Shown here piece by piece: positions 1-9,165 of a DNA stretch of 15,792 nt. Made by a program: the position numbers and the translations under genes. Below the pieces are notes generated by a model, which saw nothing but the letters and a program-made list of their open reading frames with translations, did no database searches and had not been told where the DNA came from. Each line of letters starts with the position of its first letter. Position 1 is the stretch's first letter. The stretch is from Smittium mucronatum (Eukaryota; Kickxellomycota; Harpellomycetes; Harpellales; Legeriomycetaceae), in the NCBI GenBank assembly GCA_001953115.1, contig LSSL01001161.1, positions 2,986-18,777 on the forward strand, given 5' to 3'.

Positions 1-897
1 GGTCTCATTTTCGGGTTTGGGAGTTCATTAATTATAAACTGCTCTATTTTTATGCCGTCTCTATGGTTTAAGAAGTACCGTAGTTGGGCCATTGGAATAG
101 TGTCCGCTGGAAGTGGTTTTGGTGGCCTGGTAGTTGGCCCTATTCTGGAGAATGCAATACGAAATCTAGGTATTAAATGGGCCTTCCGCATATTGTGTTT
201 TATGACTCTGGCAATTACTTTAACAACTAGCATTATCTTCAAGCCTAGACAACCGGGATTCAAACCAGCCAACAAGAGGCTGTTGAATATGAAGGTCTTT
301 CTTCACCCATACACACTTTTTTTGTGTTTTGGTGGCTTTTTTGCTGAGCTCGGATATGCAGTATTATCTCTTTATTTCACTGCATCGATGGTCGCAATTG
401 GCCAGTCTCGCTCAACCGCCTCAAATACTATTCTGGCATTTTCAGCTGCGTCTGGAATCTCTAGGCTCCTAAGTGGCTACTTTTCAAATAGGTTTGGGCC
501 AAACACTGTTCTGATTTTTGCGATGTCAGCAACATCAGTACTTGTATTCTCGATGTGGCTCCCATTCAAAAATTTTGTTGTGTACTATGTGTTCTTTGTT
601 CTGACTGGGTTATTATGCTCGCTTTTCTTCCCTTTGGGTCCTGTTATGATTGCAAACAACTACCCGCTTGGAGAAGTATCTCAAGTCAATGGAATCATGT
701 ACGTGTTTTATGGGCTGAGTACTTTGATAGGAAATCCAAGTCTAGGAGCTATGTTTGATAAGATTGGCCATCGCGAATCTTATTCTTCTCTGATAATCAC
801 TTGCGGTGTTTGCTTTATTGCTTCTGCCATGATTTTGCTCCTTCAATTGATCTACTCCCGTAAGTACATGCCCGATCTCAAGACAGGCCGCATTTAG
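1..897 (+). CDS. MFS transporter, monocarboxylate-transporter (MCT/Mch) type, 5'-partial
   Basis: This is the C-terminal two thirds of a major facilitator transporter that would move a small organic solute across a membrane. The first Met in view is at 52, but the same frame is open to base 1 and reads GLIFGFGSSLIINCSIF, which continues a membrane helix. The Met at 52 is therefore internal, and about 298 residues are visible before TAG at 895-897. MCT-like transporters usually have about 450 residues, so roughly TM1-3 are missing. About nine hydrophobic helices can be seen (TM4-12). The stretch WFKKYRSWAIGIVSAGSG with GGLVVGPI resembles the MCT TM4-5 region (WF.kRRglA.Gia..Gsg.GG), a hydrophilic central loop (KPRQPGFKPANKR) follows TM6, and SRLLSGYFSNRFG matches the MFS loop after TM8. 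No intron is visible. The substrate cannot be told from sequence; yeast Mch proteins and riboflavin or carboxylate carriers are relatives. GC content is clearly higher than in the DNA that follows. Confidence 0.9.
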   Translation, partial: GLIFGFGSSLIINCSIFMPSLWFKKYRSWAIGIVSAGSGFGGLVVGPILENAIRNLGIKWAFRILCFMTLAITLTTSIIFKPRQPGFKPANKRLLNMKVFLHPYTLFLCFGGFFAELGYAVLSLYFTASMVAIGQSRSTASNTILAFSAASGISRLLSGYFSNRFGPNTVLIFAMSATSVLVFSMWLPFKNFVVYYVFFVLTGLLCSLFFPLGPVMIANNYPLGEVSQVNGIMYVFYGLSTLIGNPSLGAMFDKIGHRESYSSLIITCGVCFIASAMILLLQLIYSRKYMPDLKTGRI

Positions 898-3012
898 TCT
901 ACTCTAAATTGTATTTTTTTAATTTGAATTTTTGATGTGTTATTATCATTTTATGGGATACTTGTAAAAAGGTTAAAATTATTTGTTTTACAAAATAATA
1001 TAATAATAATACAAAATTATAGGGTTTCCCATCGAGACTGGAATTCCTTCTCAGTCAGATGAATTTTTTTCCAATTAGGCAGCACAATTTCCCATTGGCA
1101 CAAACTTCTTCACAAACAACCAATACCATTTCCTAAAAAATCAGACCATATTTCATAAAAAGTCGAAAATGATTTTTTAAGAAAAAAAAGGAATCTATTA
1201 TAAAAATCCGATTTTACCCTGAGGTTTTCTCAATTGGTTGTTGGGAGCTAATTTAACCATATCTCTTCCCAACTTTCTGTAATTTTTTTTCACGGCAATT
1301 TTTTCCATTCAAAAAGTCAAAAAAAAAATTTTTTTTAAAAAATAAAAACCATCCCAATAGATATTTTTTGAAGATCTTTTATCAAATAATATTCAAAAAG
1401 CTTTATTTAGAGATAGTTTCTAAAAAATGATATTATAGATAATTAATTAAAAAATATGTGAGAGAAAAAATCACATTAATGATAGATATACTTCAATTTT
1501 ATTTTATATACGTACAGCGCTTGCGGAGTAAAAATTATTATCCTGTAAATAATTTTATAAAATATATCTAGATCAAACTGAGGAATCGTTTGCTTATCTT
1601 GTTTTAAATCGTTAAAAGTGAAAAATATATTAAACTTGATTCATTTTACCAAAAAATGAATAAACTGCTATAAATGATCTCTAATAATTATCCAAATAAG
1701 TGGTTTTGTTGATAAATATTAATGTTTAATTATGAAGATAATACTAAGCCAAGTGGATTTTATTTATTTTCTAATAACACGAAGAGGAGTTACCGTAAAC
1801 GAGCACCCTTAATGATAAAATCCTTTGATTACAACCCTCCCCCTATTTATCTACTAATATTCCTCTAAAAAAATTTCTATTCAGTTATTATTTTATTTAT
1901 GAGTAATTAGCTAATTTTAAATCCCAAAATAATTGAGTCTTGAATTTCTAAATTTCTTTGCCGAACAAATATACGAGTACATGAAAATCTTTTTACTATG
2001 CGCGTTAAAAAAATGTAGAAAGTTTTTTCGGAATACCCAGATCAATTTCTTAATGGTAAAAATTAATAATAAATATCCCCAGTTTTTTTTTAAAAAACCA
2101 CACATTTTTTAAATAAATGAAAAATTTTAGAATTTCGTCCAATCATAAGAAGAAAAAAAGTTTTTACACCTTTTCTGGATCCAATAATGTACTGTGGTTT
2201 TATTTTTTATATCAAAATTTTCTATACAGAATCTTGAATTAAACCAGTTATTTTTTGCTAGTCAAAAGCATAGTATTTTTACTTGCTGAAATGAGTGTTA
2301 TTTTTTACTTTAAGCCAAAAAAGAGACAATTTTTAAAAATATACACGTATTTAAGACTTGCTATTAGAGATTTTATCGTAATTTTTTACTTGTAAAGATA
2401 AAACCACTCAATTTAAAAAAACATGTCTCCGAATATCTTAATAACCCTTTAAAGAAATTTTTTGATCGAGTTATTTTTTAATGTTAGACTAATTATTAAT
2501 TTATGATTATAAAATAAAAAAATCTAATATTATCAAATTTATTGGTCTGATAATTTTATAAACATTCAAAAAACCTAATACGCTCATCAAAAAAAAAATT
2601 AAGAAAAGTTATTTCGAAATAACTTGATCAATTTCTTAATTGTTAGGTATATATTTAAATCACAACTGATTAATCTAAATACCAATGTGATTTATTTAAA
2701 ACTAGTCGCATTTGGAATTATATCCAATCAAATTAAGGATAAATAGCTTCATTTTTTCAAATTAAGTATCTTTGGGTGTAATTTCTTACCTTATTATTGT
2801 ATGTGTATATTGGCTACCACAATTGGTCAAAAGCATTTATATAACAAATAGAACGGAATAATTTCTGGTTTAATGACAGAATTGGCAATAAAATTAAAGT
2901 GATTTATGTTCAGCCAGCCCTGAAAGAGTTAAATTAACTTTGAAATAAGCATGGCTGTTAAATTTTATATTCTAACTACTATTCGGTATTTTATCAAAAA
3001 AACATATTATTA
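898..3012. other. AT-rich intergenic region, no gene seen
   Basis: After the transporter stop codon the base composition drops sharply to mostly A and T with many homopolymer runs. All six frames are cut by stops. A 62-codon minus-strand frame at 1917-2105 is low-complexity and has no recognisable domain. The first 100 bases after the stop presumably hold the transporter 3' UTR, but I see no clear AATAAA. The only structured site I noticed is the nested palindrome at 2597-2641. Confidence 0.7.
2597..2641. repeat. Nested palindrome
   Basis: The 20 bases at 2606-2625 form a perfect palindrome centred on TTTCGAAA. They sit inside a second pair of inverted arms, AATTAAGAAA (2597-2606) and TTTCTTAATT (2632-2641). 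The structure could extrude a cruciform or be a trace of a small element. No function can be assigned, and AT-rich DNA produces weak palindromes by chance, although a perfect 20-mer is less likely. Confidence 0.6.
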
Positions 3013-3108
3013 CAGGGGTTTTCATTCCAATAGAACCTTTTTTTCATTTCAATAGACCCTTATTTTCATTCCAGTAGACCTTTTTTTTCATACCAACAGA
3101 TCTTTTTT
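3013..3108 (+). repeat. ~23-bp tandem motif forming the left end of the MITE
   Basis: Four imperfect units follow one another, each reading roughly TTTTCATTYCAATAGACCYT and separated by T runs. The right end at 3297-3352 holds two units of the same motif in reverse orientation. Repeated terminal and subterminal motifs of this kind often act as transposase-binding sites in DNA transposons. That role is inferred from the arrangement and not shown here. Confidence 0.65.
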
Positions 3109-3352
3109 TCTGGACCTGTGGGGTCATTCTTATAACCAATAATCCACTTTAACTTATAGACATTTGTATATGTAATTATTGGTTAAAATCTTATTGTTAT
3201 TAGGTATTATAAGCCTTTTTTATAATTGGTATAAATAATTATTCAGTCCAATGATAAAGTTTTTATATTTTAATCAAAAAAATAACCCTGCAAATCTAAA
3301 AAAAGGGTCTATTGAAATGAAAAAAAGGGGTTTATTGGTATGAAAATCCCTG
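3013..3352. mobile_element. MITE-like non-autonomous DNA transposon, TA-flanked
   Basis: The segment begins CAGGGGTTTTCATTCCAATA and ends with the near reverse complement TATTGGTATGAAAATCCCTG. Inverted similarity runs for about 55 bases at each end with about five mismatches and one single-base gap. It is flanked by TA at 3011-3012 and TA at 3353-3354, the target-site duplication expected of Tc1/mariner-like insertion. The 340-bp interior has no ORF. hAT elements can also start CAGGG, but the 8-bp flanks do not match, so hAT is less likely. The termini are built from a ~23-base repeat, annotated separately. The two-base duplication is weak evidence on its own; the inverted ends are the main support. 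Confidence 0.72.
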
Positions 3353-3354
3353 TA

Positions 3355-4725
3355 ATTCAAATCTACAATTGAATTTTCATATTTTATATAGGTACGATTC
3401 TGCTCTTGCCTTATATTCTCTTAAATATCATGAGTAATAATAAACAATTATTTTATCTATTTCCAGATCCCTAAATTCAGTTTTAACTTTTATAGATATC
3501 CTTCATCACCATTTTTGTTACAAAGATATAAGTACTTGTATTTTATCTATTACTTTTTATATAGCACCATAGTTTCGCGATATTAAAATTTTTAAAAATA
3601 AAACCAAAAATAAAAATTTTATTAAGAGCCTCAAGTTTAAAAAATTGTTTGACGTTTTGAGAGATAGATAATGAGTTCCAATTCAAAATTTCAGGAAACT
3701 AAGCTAATTATAGAGACTGTTTTAATGAGATATTTTTATAAAACGAAAAATCAGAAGTATTTTCTAGCCGACTGTAAAGTATTAAAAATTCTCACACCTT
3801 TAAAAATAAAATATTAGAATTTACGGTTTTATTTCCGATTATAGTTTAGTGATGCTAGAATTCATAATAAATTGCAAACCACTCGCTATTTTCCCATTTT
3901 TCCCAGTTAAATAAATAATAATTAACAAATAGAGCTCAGATTTTAATCATTTAATCAACTAAATAAACCAATTTTGTTATAATACTAATACTTATATTAA
4001 ATAACTGAAAGAGCTATCAATTAATACAAACTCAATTTAAATAATCAATCAAGTATTAACCAAATTTCAAGCTATCAATTAATTCCATTAGTTATTACTT
4101 AACAGTAATTGTATTAATTAATACCTGATTAATTCTTAAATAAGTGATTTGGATTTTAAATATATCACAGGTATTTCGAAAAAAATGACTAATAACGAAT
4201 AAGATATAAATATCAAATGGGTATATCTTGTTTTTAATATAATCAAGGAAGTGAATTTTTTTATTTGGAGGCTTTTATCATTATAAGTATACAATTACGA
4301 TAAAATCTCTATTATATCTTATATCAAGTAGCTATTAAAAATAATATGATTTCACTTTAAAATTATTGATTTTTTTTTAAGTTATACCCTTAAAATGGAT
4401 TTATTATTCATTATTTACAAACCATTAATATTTACTCTAAATCTCCTATTAATAAATGAGAGGGTAATTAATTAATAGATGGAGCTATTAGTCAATAATT
4501 TTTTAAATTTTAATTATTAAGCTCAAGATCTTTTAATAATTCACAAGAAATTTTTTTAGTAAAAATAATTGTTATTAATTTGCGAGATGTTTTCATTAAT
4601 TTCCCCATAGTTTCCAAGGTCTTTTTTTAAATAATTTTTTAAATTTTTTTATTGGTCAAAAATTTTATATTTTTTTGACTTCTTTTTTTTTTTTTGAATT
4701 TTCTATTTACGCAATTTTTTTCTTT
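3355..4725. other. AT-rich intergenic region, no gene seen
   Basis: No open frame with recognisable coding character is present. A 14-base direct repeat, AGCTATCAATTAAT, occurs near 4014 and again near 4073. Long T tracts and a small GTCAAAAA/TTTTTGAC inverted repeat (about 4655-4680) lie just left of the LTR element. Nothing else stands out. Confidence 0.7.
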
Positions 4726-4729
4726 CTAT
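4726..4729. repeat. Target-site duplication CTAT, left copy
   Basis: CTAT directly precedes the left LTR and recurs directly after the right LTR at 9449-9452. A duplication of 4-5 bp is normal for Ty3/gypsy integration. One caution: CTAT also follows the left LTR internally (5013-5016), so the LTR ends could instead be read as including CTAT. The TG...CA termini favour the assignment given. Confidence 0.65.
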
Positions 4730-5012
4730 TTTTATTTCCTTTCTTAGGTTTGTTAATTTATTGATATTCCGAATATCAATAGAATGTAAAAAAATAATAA
4801 TTTGAGTTTTCAAGTGTTTTTATTTATTAAATATGTAATACTAATATCGAGATAAATAAAAATCTGGGAAGAAGGAAGAATCCTTTTTATCTTCTTCATC
4901 ATTGCTATTTATCTTTTCTTCCCTTAAGAAAAATCGTTATCTTTAGATAACGAGAAAAAAATATATTGGCTAGATTAAGGCTTACGTAATCTGGAGGGGG
5001 GAGATTATAACA
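4730..5012 (-). repeat. 3' LTR of the Ty3/gypsy element
   Basis: This 283-bp sequence matches 9166-9448 without gaps; I count six mismatches by eye, about 98% identity. Read on the minus strand it starts TGTTATAATCTCC and should end ATAACA; here the last bases are mutated (plus strand TTTTAT instead of TGTTAT). It contains the same three inverted repeats as the other LTR: 4760-4780, 4935-4952 and an imperfect copy of the 25-base hairpin near 4970-4994. The pol frame runs 31 bases into this LTR. Confidence 0.95.
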
Positions 5013-6346
5013 CTATTTCCTCCTCTTTTTTGGATGAGTCCTCTCATCACACTCTTTGGGAAAATCTTTTTGATATTCTCGAAGTCTGAAATCGACACTT
5101 TTTTTAACCGATTTCCATGTACAATAAAATTAGATTTTTTGTAGTCATCTTCAATCCAATATGTTGAGTTGTCAAATTTGTTTAGGATTGTGTAAGGTCC
5201 AAACCAATCTGATTCAAATTTCTTTTTAAATTCGTTTCTAAGCATCACAACATCGTCAATTTGGAAATTTGATTTCTTGATTTTTTTATCAAATTCACTT
5301 TTGACTCTTTGAATTTTCCTTTTCACTACATCCTTATTTAATTCTATTTCAACATTAAGCTGATTCAGACAGGCAGTTCTTCTATCAACTACTACTACAT
5401 TCATATTAGAAGAATCTAGTTCATTTAAAATAGGGTTTAACTGGTCACCTGGTAAGCGCGGTTTAATTCCATAAGTTAAATAAAATGGGGAAAGCCCGGT
5501 TGTTGCGTGTGTTCTAATTCTTAGAGCAAATAATATCTGGTCTATATACTCATCCCAAAATTTTGGTTTATTCTGTATATATGTTGATACCATTTTTCAA
5601 ATGACTCTATTTAATCTCTCTACCTTGCCATTTGTTCTAGGGTGAAAACTGGATATGGAAATGTGTTTGATCTTCATTCTCTTTGTAAATTCGTCTATCA
5701 CTCCGCCCATAAAGGCTTTACATTTATCTGTCAATATCTCTCTTGGAAAACCAAAATTTAGAATGATCTTAGTATGAATGAACTCTGCAATAGTGACACT
5801 AGTTGCGTCCTGAGTTGCTTGAATAATTGGCCAATTGGTGGCATAGTCTACAGCAACCAAGATCCATGAATTTCCACTGTGTGTTTTTGGGATTATACCG
5901 ATGAAGTCTAGGGCCCATTTTTCAAATGGAGCAGGAATATTCAACGGGTTTAATGGCTCTTGTACTCTCATATTCCTTGGTTCCTTAGTGGTTAGACATT
6001 CGTAAAAGGTACCTATCCAATTTTTTAAGTCTTTTTCCATACTTAGACACCACATTATAAGTTCAATTATATCTTTTAATGCGTCAAACCCTAGATGTCC
6101 TAAACTTCGCTGAATTTTCCAACACTCATAGGTTCTTGAAACTTACTGAATAAACGTTATCTTCTCATTTTCTTTTAAGAAAAACACGATGTCTAAGTCG
6201 ATTTCGTAATAAAATTTGTGTATATTTTCTTCTAGTTTTCTTTTAACTTTTGTGTCTAAATTAATTTATTCGCCTAAAGTTAGTTTTTTATAAAGATTAG
6301 GCCAGTTTTTGAGTGCTAGGACTGTTTCTGGAATATCTATTACATC
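4982..6346 (-). pseudogene. Integrase domain of pol (H2C2, DDE core, GPY/F), inactivated
   Basis: The domain inserts element DNA. The zinc finger (about 6005-6115) is damaged: only one His remains in QRSLGHLG, and the Cys pair reads TFYECL instead of TCxxC-like. The core keeps Asp in ALDFIG (5906-5908), Asp in LTDKCKAF (5726-5728) and Glu in GKVERLN (5618-5620), spaced D-59-D-35-E, as in retroviral-type integrases; TDKC replaces the usual TDRG. TGA 5594-5596 splits the core from the C-terminus. The tail contains HATTGLSPFYLTYG, a GPY/F module WFGPYTILNKF (GPY at 5192-5200) and VHGNRLK. The frame ends inside the 3' LTR. Further stops lie at 6266-6268 and 6143-6145. Confidence 0.94.
5013..5033 (-). 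promoter_or_regulatory. Polypurine tract for plus-strand priming
   Basis: On the minus strand the bases abutting the 3' LTR read AAAAAAGAGGAGGAAATAG, an almost pure purine run ending at the LTR start TGTTAT. In LTR retroelements this RNase H-resistant tract primes second-strand DNA synthesis. Its position exactly at the LTR boundary makes the call secure. Confidence 0.88.
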
Positions 6347-6354
6347 GATACTAT

Positions 6355-6919
6355 TCATTCTGGATAGCGCATCCGTTGTTTCTTTAGTTCTTCCTGATTT
6401 ATAAACTATTTTTACTTGATGCTCATAAAGCTTCTCTAATTATCTACTTAGTCTCTTCGATATTTCTTTTTGGGTATGATAGTTTTATAAATTTTCATGG
6501 TCTGTCCTTATTAGAGTCGTCTTCCCGTTATCCATTAAGTGTCTCCAGGCTCGAAGTGCGTGCATGATGGCTAATAGCTCTCTTTCATGCGCGGGGTATC
6601 TTGTTTCTGCTTCTTTTAACTTTCTCGACAGATATGATATTGGTTTCTCCTTACCATCTTTTTCTTGAAGTAGTATGGCACCGGTAAAAGTGTCAGAAGC
6701 ATCAGTCTCTATTATAAAACATTCATTTGTGCTTGGGAGTTTCAACAGTGGGGCTTTTGTTAATTTTCTCTTTAGATTTTCAAATGCATTTTGGTGTTTT
6801 GGTTCCCGGGTAACACGCGATTTCTTACTAGGGGCATTCTTTGTTAAATCTGTTAATGGTGCAGCTATTTTTGAAAATCCTTCAATAAATTTTCTGAAAT
6901 AAGAAGCAAATCCAAGAAG
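6355..6919 (-). pseudogene. RNase H domain of pol (stops)
   Basis: The domain removes RNA from RNA/DNA hybrids and makes the polypurine primer. After the frameshift the frame carries APLTDLTKNAP, then TDASDTFTGAILLQE with the first catalytic Asp in TDAS at 6695-6706, PISYLSRKL, and RYPAHERELLAIMHALRAW with the catalytic Glu of ERELLAI, ending IRTDHENL. TAA at 6485-6487 replaces the usual Lys of DHENLKY, and TAA at 6440-6442 follows. Beyond them EKLYEHQVKIVYKSGR and TTDALSRMN finish the domain with the family's ADALSR-like signature. Confidence 0.93.
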
Positions 6920-7797
6920 CTTCTTACTTCTTGTACATTTGTTGGGGGTTTCCAGCTCTTCACCGCCGAAATTTTCTCGCTGTCTGGTTTTATTCCCTTT
7001 CCCGAAATTGTATGTCCTAAAAAAATTAGCTTCTCTTCTCCAAAACTACACTTTTTCAAATATGGATATAACTCTTCTTTCATCAAGACATTTAGAAACT
7101 TTTCAATATGAATTTCATGAGACCTCAAGTCTTTAGAATATATCAATATATCGTCTAAGTATATCAGTACGAACTCATCTATAAATTTTGCTAGTATCCT
7201 ACTCATCATCGTTTGAAAAATAGCTGGTGCATTTTTCAGACCAGAAGGGAGTACACGGAAGGCATAATTTCCTTATTTAGTGTTAAAACTGGTTTTATCC
7301 TCATCGGATTCATCTAATTGAAGTTGATGATATCCGCTTTTTAATTCTACTTTACTAAAGTATTTTGACCCAGATAATTGTTGTAAAAAATCATCTATAT
7401 TAGGTAAAGGACCAGAGTTATTTATCTTCACATATTTGAGTGCTCTATAATCTATGCATAGTCGTTTTGTGCCGTCTTATTTCTTAAAAAATAGGACTGG
7501 GGCTCCCCATGGGACTGATGACGGTCTTATTAGATCTCTTGATAGCAGATCTTGTAACTGCAATTTTAGTTCTTTGAGCTCTTCCGGTGATAGTTTGTAT
7601 GCGCTTCGGTTTATTGGAGTGTCTTTGGTTAAATAAAACTTAACCCTTTCTTCTCTATTCTTAGGTAGTCTTGTCTCTTTGTTATTTAGAAACTCTTTAA
7701 ATTTTTGGAGAACTTTTTCTATAATTGGGTCGTATCCTTTCAATGGTTCGCTTTTGCTCTTTATTACATCGATCATTATTACATCTTCATTTTGCAA
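6920..7797 (-). pseudogene. Reverse transcriptase domain of pol (stops, catalytic Asp lost)
   Basis: The domain copies element RNA into DNA. The N-terminal part reads DLIRPSSVPWGAPVLFFKK and, after TAA 7477-7479, continues DGTKRLCIDYRALK, the typical RT fingers motif. Motif A reads FSKVELKSGYHQ where the family has a catalytic Asp (KLDL or KVDL); here the codon at 7345-7347 is GAA, Glu. After TAA 7273-7275 (a position normally Tyr in TkYG.yeF) come FRVLPSGLKNAPAIFQ and the intact YLDD box at 7150-7161, then SFGEEKLIFLGHTIS. The connection domain breaks at about 6920, where one missing base separates RSFL from GFASYFRKFIEGFSKIA. Confidence 0.94.
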
Positions 7798-7878
7798 TAA
7801 TTATTCATTAATTGCTATAAATCCTACCATATCTTTTATCTCAATATGGTTAAGTAATAATGGGGATGTCTCATCAAA

Positions 7879-8203
7879 CTAGATGATGTCGTTTCTCCAG
7901 TTTATTGATGGGTTGTTTAACTTCAGCCAAGGACGACCTAAAATAAATGGATACTTAGTGTTATCAAACACTAGAGTTTTAATTCTACAACCCTGGACTT
8001 CATGTTGAATATCTAAGGTAACCGCGTATCTTACTTGATTTAGTTTACCATCTGCCATCCTTATCTGTATAGGAGTTTCCAAATACTTCTTTTGTAATTG
8101 TAGATCACTCACTACAGAAGGGGGCTATTACATCTATTGTAGCTCCACTGTCTACCAATGCAGTATATACTTTTGAGCCTACTGTAACTTTAAGAGTTAG
8201 GGG
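7879..8203 (-). pseudogene. Retropepsin-like aspartic protease domain of pol (frameshifted)
   Basis: The domain would cut the gag-pol polyprotein. The first half reads ALVDSGATIDVIAP, with the catalytic DSG at 8144-8152. It runs into TGA at 8105-8107, but the next frame continues with SDLQLQKKYLETP, a central block around ADGKLNQVRYAVTLDI, and ends FILGRPWLKLNNP, the ILGRPWL..NP motif that closes retropepsins of Ty3/gypsy elements. A single-base indel between about 8105 and 8125 therefore splits the domain. A TAG at 7879-7881 and a TAA at 7801-7803 cut the linker to RT. Confidence 0.88.
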
Positions 8204-8252
8204 CTATATTTTATCCTTTTAACAGTTTTCATGGCACAAAGTTGTCCTCATC

Positions 8253-9085
8253 TCATTGTACTCCTACACTTTTTTCATCCGCTCTGATAATTGATTGTAT
8301 GGCGGGAGTTTTCTTATTGCTTCGACATTGATAAGCTCGGTGACCCCGTTTCTTACAATAGAAGCATAGTCCTTTCTTTCTACTCTCTTCTTTGTTGTAA
8401 TTAACTTCAATTGTGGAATTATTTTCGATCGCATCTACATCCATTCGATTGGGGTCCTGAAAATTTGATGATATGGTTTAAGAATTCGGGTTATGGTAAT
8501 TTTGGCAGGGGAAATATTGCTGTAGTTTACTACTACCAGCATCGAAGGTCTCCGCCATTTTCATTGCATCTGATAGGTAACTTGGGTCTTGGACAAGTAC
8601 TAGATTTCTGATGTTCACTTTCAATCCTCTGATGAAATTTTCGAGAGCCTCTTCTTCGGTCACACTTCCTATTGCTGTGCAAATTCTTTGGAATTTTTCT
8701 GCATATTCGATAGCAGGGTTTCTTTGCTTGAGTTGATATAACCCATCTCTTAAACGTCTCTTCCTTTGGGGAGATTGAAATCGTTTCTTAATTTCTGTTT
8801 CAAATACTCTCCAACTTAGGTACGGCTCACCCAAAGTATCAAACCAACTTTGAAACCATGAATTTGCATTTTTCTCCAGGTTACTGTCAGCTATTGCTAT
8901 TAACTGTTATTCATTTGATACTCCTGAAGCAAATTTCCAAATTCTAAAATTAAAGAGCCACGCGTCTATATCTTATTCAATTTTTCTCCTAATTGTTTCA
9001 ATTTGACATAAGTTGATGTTCTTGGTTCTCTTTCGCCATAGCTATTAATATTGTTAATAAGGTCTTCTTAGTCGCGTCTTGACAT
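8253..9085 (-). pseudogene. gag pseudogene with CCHC zinc knuckle
   Basis: Gag would form the particle that packages element RNA. The likely start is ATG at 9083-9085 (MSRRD), giving about 277 codons to the TGA at 8253-8255. A TAA at 9068-9070 cuts it after five codons, a TAG and frameshift lie near 8966-8970, then TAA 8907-8909 and TAA 8478-8480. The middle matches the retrotransposon gag fold: SWFQSWFDTLGEP, SWRVFETEIKKRFQSP, YQLKQRNPAIEYAEKFQRI and ALENFIRGLKVNIRNLV. After the stop at 8478 the same frame continues through NRMDVDAIENN to the nucleocapsid knuckle CFYCKKRGHRAYQC (C-x2-C-x4-H-x4-C), which binds RNA. Confidence 0.9.
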
Positions 9086-9136
9086 TTTAATAGTGTCTGC
9101 AAGTATTTCTGCTTCTTCATTAACTTGATAAATAAT

Positions 9137-9150
9137 CTTTTTGCGAACCA
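9137..9150 (-). promoter_or_regulatory. Possible tRNA primer-binding site
   Basis: Fifteen bases inside the 5' LTR the minus strand reads TGGTTCGCAAAAAG. Primer-binding sites normally begin TGG, the complement of tRNA CCA, a few bases after the LTR. I cannot assign the tRNA, and the 15-base offset is slightly large, so this is tentative. Confidence 0.35.
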
Positions 9151-9165
9151 GGCGGTGTTATAAAA

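Larger units (their letters stand above)
4982..8251 (-). pseudogene. pol pseudogene (protease-RT-RNase H-integrase) of the Ty3/gypsy element
   Basis: The polyprotein is recognisable across about 3.27 kb in the order PR, RT, RH, IN. The first possible Met codon (8249-8251) lies one base after the gag stop. The frame starts in the register of 8249, moves by a frameshift near 8105-8125 to the register of 7879, and moves again near 6916-6925 to the register of 4982, which lasts to the terminal stop at 4982-4984 inside the 3' LTR. In-frame stops are TAA 8219-8221, TAG 8204-8206, TAG 7879-7881, TAA 7801-7803, TAA 7477-7479, TAA 7273-7275, TAA 6485-6487, TAA 6440-6442, TAA 6266-6268, TAA 6143-6145 and TGA 5594-5596. 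Where the family residue is obvious it is Lys at 7477 and 6485 and Tyr at 7273, so these are not Gln codons under a changed code. Confidence 0.93.

Noticed and set aside
52..54. Met codon at 52 as the start of the transporter
   Set aside because: The frame is open upstream to base 1 and encodes a continuing membrane helix, and the protein would lack its first helices. The gene simply starts outside the window.
555..758. Plus-strand ORF inside the transporter
   Set aside because: It is a shadow frame of the real transporter coding sequence.
1917..2105. 62-codon minus-strand ORF
   Set aside because: The composition is what AT-rich noise gives, and no domain can be seen.
898..4725. CRISPR array or other regular repeat array
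   Set aside because: No regularly spaced identical repeats with unique spacers exist, and the organism is clearly eukaryotic.
6675..7882. Plus-strand ORFs across pol
   Set aside because: They are antisense shadows of the reverse transcriptase and RNase H frames.
7273..8480. Changed genetic code reading TAA/TAG as Gln
   Set aside because: Where the expected family residue is clear it is Lys or Tyr rather than Gln, there are also frameshifts, and the transporter ends normally at TAG.
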